64,000 bases of DNA, taken from NCBI RefSeq assembly GCF_030534335.1, contig NZ_CP130565.1:3741501-3805500 (forward strand). Direction: 5' to 3'. A program made the position numbers and the translations under genes. Positions 1-8,544 of this stretch are shown one piece after another; position 1 is the stretch's first letter, and the number at the start of each line of letters is the position of its first letter. The notes under the pieces are model-generated. The model made no database searches, was not told the DNA's origin, and saw nothing but the letters and a program-made list of their open reading frames with translations. This DNA comes from Marivirga harenae. Its GTDB lineage: Bacteria > Bacteroidota > Bacteroidia > Cytophagales > Cyclobacteriaceae.

Positions 1-564
1 CTTAATAGTATCCTGTGGCATTAAAGTATCAAAATCTACTGCCCTGAAATAAGCAAAGCCACTGATCAAATCTCTAATCTGTGGTGGGAATTCATAGTAC
101 ATGGGTTCTCCAAAGTCGTCATCTTTTCTCCCCATACTTTTAATTTCCAACATTTGGGAGTTATGATCATATTTAACTATCTCATTTTTTCTGTAATTCC
201 CTTCTTTAATAAATCTATAAGATTGATGAGGCACCAATGAAGCAGTGTCAATGTAGCCACCCCAATGGTCATCGATTTTGGCTACCCAGTCAACCATGCC
301 AGTGGTTTTTGCTTTTACATCCACTTTGTAAGCCGCTCTGTTATTGATTTTATAGGGGTTTTTATGAACTTTCAGTTGTCCTTTCCCCACGGTAATAAAA
401 CTATAATAGATTTTATACTCAATTTCCTCACCAGCTTCAAAGGGGACATTCTCTATGACGGGAAAATCTTCTTGAGGTATTTCCGAGTATAAATCTTCAT
501 ATCTCTGCCCAACAGCACTACATATAAATAATCCAGAGAGGCAAATTAGTAACAACTTCTTCAT
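1..564 (-). CDS. DUF3108 domain protein, C-terminus cut by the window edge
   Basis: The minus-strand frame opens with ATG at 564-562 and runs off the left edge with no stop, so only the first 188 residues are seen. It starts with a signal peptide (MKKLLLICLSGLFICSAVGQ) and continues with an exported beta-rich domain containing FEAGEEIEYKIYY and KTTGMVDWVAKIDDHWGGY, which resembles DUF3108, a family of periplasmic proteins of unknown function. It is followed on the same strand, upstream, by dapD with a 45-base gap. The function is unknown; the family assignment is by pattern only. Confidence 0.75.
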   Translation of the reverse strand, partial: MKKLLLICLSGLFICSAVGQRYEDLYSEIPQEDFPVIENVPFEAGEEIEYKIYYSFITVGKGQLKVHKNPYKINNRAAYKVDVKAKTTGMVDWVAKIDDHWGGYIDTASLVPHQSYRFIKEGNYRKNEIVKYDHNSQMLEIKSMGRKDDDFGEPMYYEFPPQIRDLISGFAYFRAVDFDTLMPQDTIK

Positions 565-609
565 AAATAGACTGTTCTTCAAATTAGATGCCAAACAATT
601 TGTAAACGA

Positions 610-1425
610 CTAAACGGCAACATTATTCTCTCGAAGTGCCGCATTTAATGAAGTCTTCTTATCCGTACTTTCCTTTCTTTTACCAATAATCAACGCGCAA
701 GGAACTTGATATTCACCTGCTGGAAATTTTTTAGTAAAAGACCCTGGAATTACAACCGATCTTTCTGGAACATATCCAAGATGTTCTACCGGTTCTTTTC
801 CAGTAACATCAATGATTTTAGAACTTGCAGTTAAAGTAACATTAGCACCTAAAACCGCTTCTTTTCCAATCCGAACTCCTTCAACAATTATACAGCGCGA
901 ACCAATAAATGCATTGTCCTCTACAATAACTGGAGCAGCTTGAACCGGTTCCAAAACTCCGCCAATTCCTACACCTCCACTAAGGTGCACATTCTTTCCG
1001 ATTTGCGCACAACTACCTACTGTTGCCCAGGTATCAACCATTGTACCGCTATCTACATAAGCTCCAATGTTAACATAAGATGGCATCATAACGACACCTT
1101 CATTCACGAAGGATCCATATCTAGCAATCGCATGAGGGACCACACGAACGCCCAATTTTTCATAGCCGGTTTTTAGCTTTATTTTATCATGAAATTCAAA
1201 AGGGCCAACATTTATAGATTGCATTTTTTGAAGAGGGAAGTATAAGATCACCGCTTTTTTTATCCATTCATTTACCTTCCAATTTCCGTTGCCATCAGGT
1301 TCGGCAACTCTAATTTTTCCATGGTCCAACTCCTCCACTACAGTCTTCACCGCTATCTGTGTATCTTTATCTTTTAATAATTCTCTATTGTCCCAAGCCT
1401 TTTCAATAAATTCTTTAAATTCCAT
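610..1425 (-). CDS. dapD: 2,3,4,5-tetrahydropyridine-2,6-dicarboxylate N-succinyltransferase
   Basis: DapD transfers succinate from succinyl-CoA to tetrahydrodipicolinate in the lysine/diaminopimelate pathway, in the cytosol. The 271-residue protein has the family's usual length. It has an alpha-helical N-terminal domain (about 1-100) and then a left-handed beta-helix of hexapeptide repeats (about 100-235) with segments such as VNIGAYVDSGTMVDTWATVG and GGVGIGGVLEPVQAAPVIVE. The ATG start fits the family N-terminus. It diverges from the glycosyltransferase at 1448 with only 22 bases between start codons, so its promoter must lie partly inside that gene. Confidence 0.95.
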   Translation of the reverse strand: MEFKEFIEKAWDNRELLKDKDTQIAVKTVVEELDHGKIRVAEPDGNGNWKVNEWIKKAVILYFPLQKMQSINVGPFEFHDKIKLKTGYEKLGVRVVPHAIARYGSFVNEGVVMMPSYVNIGAYVDSGTMVDTWATVGSCAQIGKNVHLSGGVGIGGVLEPVQAAPVIVEDNAFIGSRCIIVEGVRIGKEAVLGANVTLTASSKIIDVTGKEPVEHLGYVPERSVVIPGSFTKKFPAGEYQVPCALIIGKRKESTDKKTSLNAALRENNVAV

Positions 1426-1447
1426 TTTCTGTTTATATCTTTAATCT

Positions 1448-2581
1448 GTGGATGATAAAATAAAAGTATTAATCACTTCGGTTCTCAAACCTGTTGATGA
1501 TGTTCGTTCTTGCTACAAGATTGGACAATCATTAGCGCAAACAAATAAATATGAGGTAAATATCATAGGGTTTGATTCAAAAAAGAAATATCAACATGAA
1601 AATATTTTTCTCCATCCTGTATTTAAATTCAGAAGAAATTCAGTAAAAAGGCTATTTGCTCCTTTTTCTGTACTCAAAAAATTTATTAAACTAAAACCTA
1701 AACTCATAATAGTCAACACACCTGAATTACTGTGGGTTATGTATTTAATCAAAATATTATTTGGTACTAGAATAATATACGACATACAGGAAAACTATAG
1801 ATTAAATGTAAAATATAGTGCTGTAGATAACAGCATTACTAAAATCATCTCACTCCTATTCTTATATTTCACAGAAGGGGCTTCTAAATACTTCGTGAGC
1901 GGCTACTTCCTAGCTGAAGATTGTTATATAAACCAACTTAATTTCTTCCATAAGAAGCCTTATATCAAGCTATTGAATAAATCTGTACAACCAATACAGG
2001 AGATTGATAAACCTATTATCATAGCAGAGGGTATGCCTATAAAATTTATATATAGTGGGACCATTGGTGAGTCATATGGAACAATTGAAGCCGTAGATTT
2101 CTGTAAACAACTGTATAAACTTAATCCCAAAATTACTTTAATAATTGTAGGTTATTCATCTGATTATAAATACTTTAAATTACTACAAAAGGAATGCGAA
2201 AACCAAAGTTTTATTAAGCTAATAGCAAATGACAGCCCGATCCCGCAAACAGAAGTAATTGATCAAATCAAGAACTCTGATGTAGCCCTACTCCCTTATC
2301 ATTTAAATTACAATATTAAAGGTCGCTTTCCAACTAAGATATATGACTACTTGGCACTAGGAATACCTATGATTATCCCTCCTCACACAAGATGGAAAGC
2401 TTTTTTAGAAAAATATAATGCTGGCATATGTGTTAATTACCAACATCCAAATAATACGGCTACCATTTTAAAACAACTCTATGCAACTGAATATTACAGA
2501 TTTCGGCCCAAATCTGAAATTCAATGGAAAAGCCAGGAGGCAACGCTCGAAAAATTCATTGACAATGTTTTGTCTAATTAA
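1448..2581 (+). CDS. glycosyltransferase, GT4-like (GT-B fold)
   Basis: A 377-residue protein that looks like a retaining GT-B glycosyltransferase. The N-terminal Rossmann strand KVLITSV is followed by an IYDIQENYR segment typical of the acceptor-side domain. The C-terminal half carries IKFIYSGTIGESYG and PTKIYDYLALGIPMIIPP, the usual donor-nucleotide-sugar region, though Asp replaces the first Glu of the classical EX7E motif. The GTG start at 1448 places the first beta strand correctly and no better ATG exists. It stands alone with no polysaccharide cluster around it, so donor and acceptor cannot be predicted. Confidence 0.8.
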   Translation: MDDKIKVLITSVLKPVDDVRSCYKIGQSLAQTNKYEVNIIGFDSKKKYQHENIFLHPVFKFRRNSVKRLFAPFSVLKKFIKLKPKLIIVNTPELLWVMYLIKILFGTRIIYDIQENYRLNVKYSAVDNSITKIISLLFLYFTEGASKYFVSGYFLAEDCYINQLNFFHKKPYIKLLNKSVQPIQEIDKPIIIAEGMPIKFIYSGTIGESYGTIEAVDFCKQLYKLNPKITLIIVGYSSDYKYFKLLQKECENQSFIKLIANDSPIPQTEVIDQIKNSDVALLPYHLNYNIKGRFPTKIYDYLALGIPMIIPPHTRWKAFLEKYNAGICVNYQHPNNTATILKQLYATEYYRFRPKSEIQWKSQEATLEKFIDNVLSN

Positions 2582-2663
2582 TTTTTTAGCCTTAGCTAAA
2601 CATTGATAAAAATACTACTTATCAGCATTTAAAGCGAGTTTTAAATATTTATTGAAAATATTT

Positions 2664-2677
2664 TTAGATTAACCTAA
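2664..2677. promoter_or_regulatory. candidate DtxR/MntR-family operator
   Basis: TTAGATTAACCTAA is a near-perfect palindrome (one mismatched pair) in a run of A and T, 33 bases upstream of the ATG of the DtxR-type regulator. A weak -7-like TACTTTG lies at 2686-2692, so the palindrome falls on the -33 region, a good place for a repressor. The TTAGG-like half-site resembles known DtxR-family operators. Binding is inferred. Confidence 0.55.
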
Positions 2678-2710
2678 TTTTATTTTACTTTGCAGTAAAT
2701 ATGATTTGGA

Positions 2711-3373
2711 ATGAAGAAATTAAGTTTCGCTGAAGAAAATTATCTGAAAGCTGTTTACCATCTTTCAAATGCTGGAGAGTTGGATGTTACTACCAATTCC
2801 ATTGCGGAAGAAATGGACACCAAAGCTGCTTCCGTATCCGATATGTTGCGGAGACTATCTGAAAAAGAAATGGTCGTTTACCGGAAATATCAGGGCGTAA
2901 AAATTTCTGAGAAAGGCAAAATCGCTGCCTTGCAAGTCATCCGTAAGCACCGCCTTTGGGAAGTGTTCTTGGTGGAAAAATTGAAATTCAATTGGGATCA
3001 AGTGCATGAAATTGCTGAGCAATTAGAACACATTAAGTCTCCCCTATTGATCCAAAGATTAGATGAATTTTTAGGGCATCCAAAGTTCGATCCACATGGT
3101 GATCCTATTCCTGACGAAAATGGATTATTCAAAGAAAAGCCCCAAGTACCACTGGCCGAAGTTGAGATCTCAGGGGATGGAATTGTGGTGGCAGTCAAAG
3201 ATACAAACTCCATATTTTTGCAACATTTAGATCGTATAGGAATTTATCTTGGAGCCAAAACTAAGGTTACCGAAAAAGTAGAGTTTGACGGTTCCATGGA
3301 AATACTCGTTGACGGGAAAAATAAATTATTCATCAGTAAAGAAGTAGCAGAAAATGTATTGGTCACTCACTAA
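2711..3373 (+). CDS. DtxR/MntR-family metal-dependent transcriptional regulator
   Basis: A 220-residue metalloregulator expected to sense Mn2+, Fe2+ or Zn2+ and repress the transporter genes that follow. Residues 5-65 form the winged helix-turn-helix (VTTNSIAEEMDTKAASVSDM as recognition region). Residues 70-140 are the dimerisation and metal-binding domain, with RKHRLWEVFLVEKL and EQLEHI matching the His/Glu ligand segments of MntR and DtxR. Residues 145-220 look like the FeoA/SH3-like third domain. Its end overlaps the start of the binding-protein gene by 20 bases, implying translational coupling. A candidate operator lies at 2664-2677. Confidence 0.92.
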   Translation: MKKLSFAEENYLKAVYHLSNAGELDVTTNSIAEEMDTKAASVSDMLRRLSEKEMVVYRKYQGVKISEKGKIAALQVIRKHRLWEVFLVEKLKFNWDQVHEIAEQLEHIKSPLLIQRLDEFLGHPKFDPHGDPIPDENGLFKEKPQVPLAEVEISGDGIVVAVKDTNSIFLQHLDRIGIYLGAKTKVTEKVEFDGSMEILVDGKNKLFISKEVAENVLVTH

Positions 3374-4301
3374 AATAGTACTCTTTTTTTTCATTCTTAG
3401 TTTATCATTTTCTTGTACTAATACAGAAAAAAAAGGCCAGCAAACGTATATAGTTTGTACCACCGGAATGATTAAGGACGCAGTAGGAAATATAGTTGGA
3501 AATAAAGCAAAAGTTGATGCTTTGATGGGACCTGGTGTGGATCCTCATTTGTACAAAGCTACCCAAGGTGATTTGCAAAAATTACAACAAGCAGATATCA
3601 TTGTTTATAACGGCCTATTTTTGGAAGGAAAGATGGGGGAAATCCTTCAGAAGCTCAAGAGAAAAAAGACAGTTATTGCGATGGCTGAACTACTTCCAAA
3701 TGAAACTCATCTGAATAATACAGAGTTTCAAGGTGCCGTTGATCCGCATATTTGGTTTGATGTAAGTTTATGGAAACAAGCCATTGAATTACTAAGTTTT
3801 GAATTGATAAAGACCGACAGCATTAATCAAGATCTCTATCGTTCTAATACCGAAAAATTTACGTACAAATTGGATAGTCTACATCAAGCTGTTGAATACC
3901 AAACTAATAGAATTCCAGATAACAAAAGAGTTTTAGTCACTGCTCATGATGCCTTTGGTTATTTTGGAAGGGCTTACAATATAGAAGTACGAGGTTTACA
4001 AGGCATCTCAACCCTTTCAGAGTTTGGCTTGCGGGATATTAGTAATTTGGTGGATTACATAGCAACAAAAGATATCCCAGCTATTTATACTGAAACATCC
4101 GTTTCTAAAAAAGCAATTCAAGCCGTTTTAGAAGGCTGTAGAAGTCAGGGTCATAAGGTTGTTATTGGTGGAAGTTTATATTCTGATGCTATGGGAGAAG
4201 TGGGGACCTATGAAGGGACCTATATTGGAATGGTTGATTCAAATGTAGAAAAGATTGTCTCTGGATTATTGATAGAATCAAAAAATATAGAAAATGATTA
4301 G
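3354..4301 (+). CDS. metal ABC transporter substrate-binding lipoprotein (TroA/ZnuA family)
   Basis: The 315-residue protein binds a divalent metal and delivers it to the ABC permease. It has a lipoprotein signal ending in FSC (Cys21). Ligand positions typical of cluster A-I binding proteins are visible: His65 in DPHLYKA, His132 in DPHIWFDV, a His in TAHDAFGYF near residue 198, and an Asp in SDAMG near residue 278. Three His plus Asp is the TroA/ZnuA pattern rather than the His-His-Glu-Asp set of PsaA, which suggests Zn or Mn. It overlaps the ATPase gene by 8 bases. Confidence 0.93.
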   Translation: MYWSLTKIVLFFFILSLSFSCTNTEKKGQQTYIVCTTGMIKDAVGNIVGNKAKVDALMGPGVDPHLYKATQGDLQKLQQADIIVYNGLFLEGKMGEILQKLKRKKTVIAMAELLPNETHLNNTEFQGAVDPHIWFDVSLWKQAIELLSFELIKTDSINQDLYRSNTEKFTYKLDSLHQAVEYQTNRIPDNKRVLVTAHDAFGYFGRAYNIEVRGLQGISTLSEFGLRDISNLVDYIATKDIPAIYTETSVSKKAIQAVLEGCRSQGHKVVIGGSLYSDAMGEVGTYEGTYIGMVDSNVEKIVSGLLIESKNIEND

Positions 4302-5079
4302 ACAAGTTGAAAATCCTATTATCGAAATACACGATCTTTCTGTTGCTTATGAACGGAAACCCGTTCTGTGGGACGTTGACTTAAGTCTACCTGAGGGACA
4401 ACTAATTGGAATTATTGGGCCGAATGGTGCCGGAAAATCGACTTTATTGAAAGCGATAATGGGTTTACTTCCCCTCAATAGTGGGTATATTCAGATTAAT
4501 GGTAAGCCCCTAGAAGAAATGCGCCACAAAATCAGTTATGTTCCACAAAGGGAAAGTGTAGATTGGGACTTCCCCACCTCCGTTTATGAAGTGGTGATGA
4601 TGGGCAGATACGGGCAACTGGGCATTTTCAATAGACCAAAAAAGGCAGACAAAGAAATTGTAATGGATAGCCTAAGAAAAGTGGGTATGGAACAGTTTAA
4701 AGATCGCCAAATATCTCAGCTTTCGGGTGGACAGCAACAAAGGGTTTTCTTAGCTCGCGCACTGGCCCAACAAGCAGACATCTATTTTATGGATGAGCCT
4801 TTTGCGGGTGTGGACGCCTCCACAGAAAAAGCTATAATTGAGTTGTTGGGTGAAATGTCGGCCCAAAACAAAACAGTGATTGTAGTTCATCATGATTTGC
4901 AATCAGTTGCAAAATATTTTGATTGGATTATCCTCTTAAATATGCGATTGGTTGCCTCAGGACCTATAAACGAGGCTTTTACACCTGAACTCTTGCAAGA
5001 AACTTATGGTGGTAAACTAACCTTATTGACTGAAATAAGTGATTTGATTCAAAAAAATAGATTTCCAAACAGAGAATAG
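4294..5079 (+). CDS. metal ABC transporter ATP-binding protein (TroB/ZnuC type)
   Basis: This is the cytoplasmic ATPase of the metal importer. The 261 residues contain Walker A GPNGAGKST (42-50), a Q-loop in YVPQRESVDW, the signature LSGGQQQR (about 143-150), Walker B IYFMDEP and the switch His in VVHHDLQS. Length and motif order are typical of the manganese/zinc/iron chelate family. It lies between the binding-protein gene (8-base overlap) and the first permease gene (1 base). Confidence 0.95.
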   Translation: MIRQVENPIIEIHDLSVAYERKPVLWDVDLSLPEGQLIGIIGPNGAGKSTLLKAIMGLLPLNSGYIQINGKPLEEMRHKISYVPQRESVDWDFPTSVYEVVMMGRYGQLGIFNRPKKADKEIVMDSLRKVGMEQFKDRQISQLSGGQQQRVFLARALAQQADIYFMDEPFAGVDASTEKAIIELLGEMSAQNKTVIVVHHDLQSVAKYFDWIILLNMRLVASGPINEAFTPELLQETYGGKLTLLTEISDLIQKNRFPNRE

Positions 5080-5080
5080 T

Positions 5081-6373
5081 ATGTGGGAAAACGCACTCAG
5101 CTTTTTTGATTTTAACGATGCCAATGTAATTTATGTATCTTTAGGTACCATAATTTTGGGAGCTGGCGCTGCTGTTGTTGGAGCATTTACTTTCTTTAAG
5201 AAAAAAGCTTTAATTGGTGATGCAATTGCGCATGCTATTCTTCCTGGTGTCTGTTTAGCTTTTATTTTAAGTGGCACTAAGAACTATTTCTTATTAATAT
5301 CGGGGGCTTTTTTCACAGGATGGTTATCGATTATTGCCGTTGATTACATCGTAAAGAAGTCAAAAATTAAGGAAGATACCGCAATTGGACTTATCTTGTC
5401 TGTATTTTTTGGCGTGGGAATTATGCTTCTCACCTATATACAGCAATCAGGCAATGCAGCTCAAACTGGACTAGATTCATTTCTTTTTGGCAAAGCAGCT
5501 AGCATGTTAGCTCAGGATGTGGTTGTTTTTTCGGCAATCAGTATCATTCTTATCTTTATGATTTTGCTCTTTTATAAGGAATTAAAACTAATCACTTACG
5601 ATAAAGATTTTGCGCAGTCTGTAGGTCTACCTGTAAAATGGATTGAATTTCTTCTAAGTTCTTTGACCGTATTAGCAGTAGTTACAGGTATTCAAGCGGT
5701 AGGTGTAGTTTTAATGGCTGCACTTTTGATTACTCCAACTGCAGCTGCTAAGTATTGGTCTGGCAGCCTATCCATAATCTTAATACTAGCTGCTTTTATA
5801 GGTGGCTTTTCTGGTGTTTCAGGAGCATTTATAAGTTATATCGCTCCAAATATGCCCACAGGTCCCTGGGTGGTGATGGTGTTATCGATGTTCGCTATCT
5901 TTTCAATATTATTTGCACCAAAAAAAGGATATTTCTCAAGATTATGGCAGCAACTGAAAAATAGGAAGCAGATTCAAGATGAAAATATTTTGAAAGCATT
6001 TCATCAAATAGCGGAATTTGAAAATTCATTTGGCGAACCTAAATCATTAGAAAAACTAAGAGAAAAAAGATATTATAGCCTTCGACTAATGAAGAGGATT
6101 CTTGTTAGGCTAAAAAGACAAGGATATTTGAAGCGGAATCAAGCAGGATTTTTCCTTTCAGATTATGGACAAAGAAAGGCAGCTAGATTAGTGAAATTAC
6201 ATAGACTTTGGGAACTCTATTTAACAGAATATTTACGGATTGCTCCTGATCATGTACATGAGGATGCTGACACAATAGAGCACATAATAACGCCTGAACT
6301 GGAGAGAAAACTTGAAGAAAAATTAGGATATCCTGAAGTAGATCCACATAATTCGAAAATACCATATAATTAA
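5081..6373 (+). CDS. metal ABC transporter permease fused to a DtxR-like C-terminal module
   Basis: Residues 1 to about 285 are a TroC/ZnuB-type permease with about eight membrane segments and the conserved DAIAHAILPGV loop. Residues about 300-430 are unlike a permease: a winged-helix-like segment (LMKRILVRLKRQGYLKRNQ) is followed by LHRLWELYLTEYL, HVHEDADTIEHI and LGYPEVDPHNSKIPYN, which mirror the metal-binding domain and PKFDPHGDPIP segment of the regulator at 2711. Single permeases of this family are about 270-300 residues, so the extra part is a real fusion. It may gate transport by cytosolic metal or bind DNA; both are inference. Confidence 0.9.
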   Translation: MWENALSFFDFNDANVIYVSLGTIILGAGAAVVGAFTFFKKKALIGDAIAHAILPGVCLAFILSGTKNYFLLISGAFFTGWLSIIAVDYIVKKSKIKEDTAIGLILSVFFGVGIMLLTYIQQSGNAAQTGLDSFLFGKAASMLAQDVVVFSAISIILIFMILLFYKELKLITYDKDFAQSVGLPVKWIEFLLSSLTVLAVVTGIQAVGVVLMAALLITPTAAAKYWSGSLSIILILAAFIGGFSGVSGAFISYIAPNMPTGPWVVMVLSMFAIFSILFAPKKGYFSRLWQQLKNRKQIQDENILKAFHQIAEFENSFGEPKSLEKLREKRYYSLRLMKRILVRLKRQGYLKRNQAGFFLSDYGQRKAARLVKLHRLWELYLTEYLRIAPDHVHEDADTIEHIITPELERKLEEKLGYPEVDPHNSKIPYN

Positions 6374-6442
6374 TACGAAAAAGCAAAACATATCCACTAT
6401 TCAGACGATTGAATACATAGAAACAATTAAAAAAATAATATT

Positions 6443-7021
6443 ATGAGATTATTAAAATTAACATTCGGCATAATAAGTATAAGCTTATTCATTGCATGTG
6501 GTGGAAATGGTTCTCAAGAAGAATCTACTACCAAGGAAAAAACGATGACCTCGAAAGAGATCATGCAGCAAAAGGCTAAAGAACGCGCAGAATCTCCAGA
6601 GGCATCAAAGTCAGAAGAAGATGCTGCAAATAAAAATGAACAAGATGTGGTAGAAATTACGATCGAAGGAAATGATCAAATGAGGTTTAATCTTGATGAG
6701 ATGAAAGTAAAAGCAGGTTCTACCGTTAAGCTGACATTGAAACACGTGGGCAAAATGACTAAACAGCAAATGGGCCACAATTGGGTGCTTTTGACTAAAG
6801 GAACAGACATAATGGAATTTGGTCAAAAAGCAGCAGGAGCGGCTGATAACGATTATATACCTGAAGCCGAAGCAAGTAAAGTTATTGCTAACACCAAAAC
6901 TTTAGGCGGTGGAGAAGAAACTACGATTACCTTTGAGGCACCAGAGAAAGGAACATACGACTTTATCTGTTCATTTCCAGGCCATGTTGCTTTAATGAAA
7001 GGTAAATTTATAGTTCAATAA
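6443..7021 (+). CDS. azurin-like cupredoxin lipoprotein
   Basis: A 192-residue blue-copper electron carrier. It starts with a lipoprotein signal ending at Cys19 (FIAC), followed by a charged Ser/Glu/Lys-rich linker (20-66) and a cupredoxin domain (68-192). The type 1 copper ligands are visible: His112 in GHNWVL, Cys176 and His181 in FICSFPGHVALM, and Met185. It is likely anchored in the outer or inner membrane facing the periplasm. It sits between the two permease genes of the metal transporter, which is unusual. Its partner is unknown; a role in redox handling of the imported metal is only a guess. A terminator follows at 7029. Confidence 0.9.
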   Translation: MRLLKLTFGIISISLFIACGGNGSQEESTTKEKTMTSKEIMQQKAKERAESPEASKSEEDAANKNEQDVVEITIEGNDQMRFNLDEMKVKAGSTVKLTLKHVGKMTKQQMGHNWVLLTKGTDIMEFGQKAAGAADNDYIPEAEASKVIANTKTLGGGEETTITFEAPEKGTYDFICSFPGHVALMKGKFIVQ

Positions 7022-7028
7022 AAGATTT

Positions 7029-7066
7029 AAAGGTGTCATTACATGTTAAATGACACCTTTTTTTTT
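7029..7066 (+). terminator. intrinsic terminator after the azurin gene
   Basis: A perfect 12-base-pair stem (AAAGGTGTCATT with AATGACACCTTT, loop of 8) is followed by a run of nine T in total. It ends only 12 bases before the ATG of the second permease, leaving no room for a separate promoter between them. Confidence 0.9.
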
Positions 7067-7077
7067 AAATTCCAAAT

Positions 7078-7959
7078 ATGTCCGGATTTTACATCATCTT
7101 AACAGGTACTTTGGTAGCCACTGCTTGTGGAATTCTAGGCTGTTTTTTGGTTCTACGAAAAATGGCTATGGTAGGAGATGCCATTTCCCATGCAATTCTG
7201 CCGGGCATTGTAATGGCTTTCCTTTTTTCAGGAAGTCGTGATTCTGTGACCATGCTTCTAGGTGCAGGAACTTTAGGAGTACTCACTACCATCATTATTG
7301 AATTCCTTCATAAGCAAGGTAAACTACAAACCGATGCATCCATAGGTGTAACCTTCACATGGTTATTTGCAATAGGAGTAATACTAATTTCAGCTTATAC
7401 AGGACAGGTTGATCTAGATCAAGAGTGTGTACTGTATGGCGAAATTGCCTATGTTCCTCTGGATACAATCATTTTATCATCTGGAATGGACATTGGTCCA
7501 CAGGCCATCTATTTGATTGGATCGGTATTAATATTAGTGATTCTTTTTGTTGTTTTTGGCTTTAAACAACTCAAAATCACCTCATTTGATCCGGAATACG
7601 CAGTAGCACTTGGAATCTCAGCTACTTTGTGGAATTATTTATTAATGGCATTAGTCTCTTTCACTACAGTGGCATCTTTTGAATCGGTAGGAGCTATATT
7701 AGTTGTTGCTTTTTTAATTGCACCAGCAGCATCAGCATACTTAATTACAAATAATTTAAAAAACATGATTTGGCTTACTTGCTTGATTGGTTTTTTATGC
7801 GCTTTTTTCGGCTATTATCTGGCTGTAGCATTAAACGCCTCGATAGCTGGTGCGATGGCTACCGTTTGTGGATTAATTTTTGCTGTTGTTTTTGCATACG
7901 TAAGGATCAAAAGCAAAAAGGTCACCAAGGTTACAAACTTTGAATCAATAAAAGCGTAA
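7078..7959 (+). CDS. metal ABC transporter permease, second subunit (TroD type)
   Basis: A 293-residue membrane protein with about eight hydrophobic segments and the family loop GDAISHAILPGIVMAF near residues 36-51. It is shorter than the first permease and lacks the DtxR-like tail, so the two probably form a heterodimeric channel. It starts 12 bases after an intrinsic terminator, so its expression must rely on readthrough or on a promoter inside or upstream of the azurin gene. The thioredoxin-like gene follows after 28 bases. Confidence 0.92.
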   Translation: MSGFYIILTGTLVATACGILGCFLVLRKMAMVGDAISHAILPGIVMAFLFSGSRDSVTMLLGAGTLGVLTTIIIEFLHKQGKLQTDASIGVTFTWLFAIGVILISAYTGQVDLDQECVLYGEIAYVPLDTIILSSGMDIGPQAIYLIGSVLILVILFVVFGFKQLKITSFDPEYAVALGISATLWNYLLMALVSFTTVASFESVGAILVVAFLIAPAASAYLITNNLKNMIWLTCLIGFLCAFFGYYLAVALNASIAGAMATVCGLIFAVVFAYVRIKSKKVTKVTNFESIKA

Positions 7960-7987
7960 TTTTATTACTGACGTAATATGTGTTAAC

Positions 7988-8443
7988 ATGAAGAATTATT
8001 TTTTAAGCATACTGTTTATTGGGGCACTAGTGCTTGTTGGTTTTACAATTAAGCCTAAAACCGAAAAAGAAATTAACTGGCTAACAATCACTGAAGCTTA
8101 TAAGCTCAATCAGAAAGAGCCTAGAAAAATATTTGTGGATGTGTATACCAACTGGTGTGGGTGGTGCAAAAAAATGGATAAAGAAACATTTTCAGATCCA
8201 GAAGTTGTCGAAATGGTGAATGAAAGTTTCTATGCCGTAAAACTAAATGCGGAAAATACTGAACCTATAACAATGGCTGGAGATACTACAACAGCTCAAA
8301 TGATTGCCCGATCCATGGGTGTTACGGGTTACCCCACTATAGTCTATATAAAAGAAGATTTTAAAACCATTCAGCCTGTGCCTGGCTATCAAAATGCTAA
8401 GAAATTCAAGGATACTTTAGAGAAAATTCTTCAATGGGAATAG
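7988..8443 (+). CDS. thioredoxin-fold exported protein
   Basis: A 151-residue protein with an N-terminal hydrophobic signal or anchor (MKNYFLSILFIGALVLVGFT) and a thioredoxin fold with the active-site motif WCGWCKKM near residues 57-64 and a cis-proline region TGYPTIVYI. It resembles the DUF255-like single-domain thiol proteins of Bacteroidota that act as periplasmic disulfide reductases or interchange proteins. It is the last gene of the metal operon as drawn. Its substrate is unknown. Confidence 0.85.
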   Translation: MKNYFLSILFIGALVLVGFTIKPKTEKEINWLTITEAYKLNQKEPRKIFVDVYTNWCGWCKKMDKETFSDPEVVEMVNESFYAVKLNAENTEPITMAGDTTTAQMIARSMGVTGYPTIVYIKEDFKTIQPVPGYQNAKKFKDTLEKILQWE

Positions 8444-8544
8444 CAAAATTAATCGAAGGAATTTCATGCAGATGGTTTTTTCTACACTGATTCACCTGCA
8501 AATTGAGGTATCTAACGCTAGGTTACATCTTTGTTAGTGCATAT

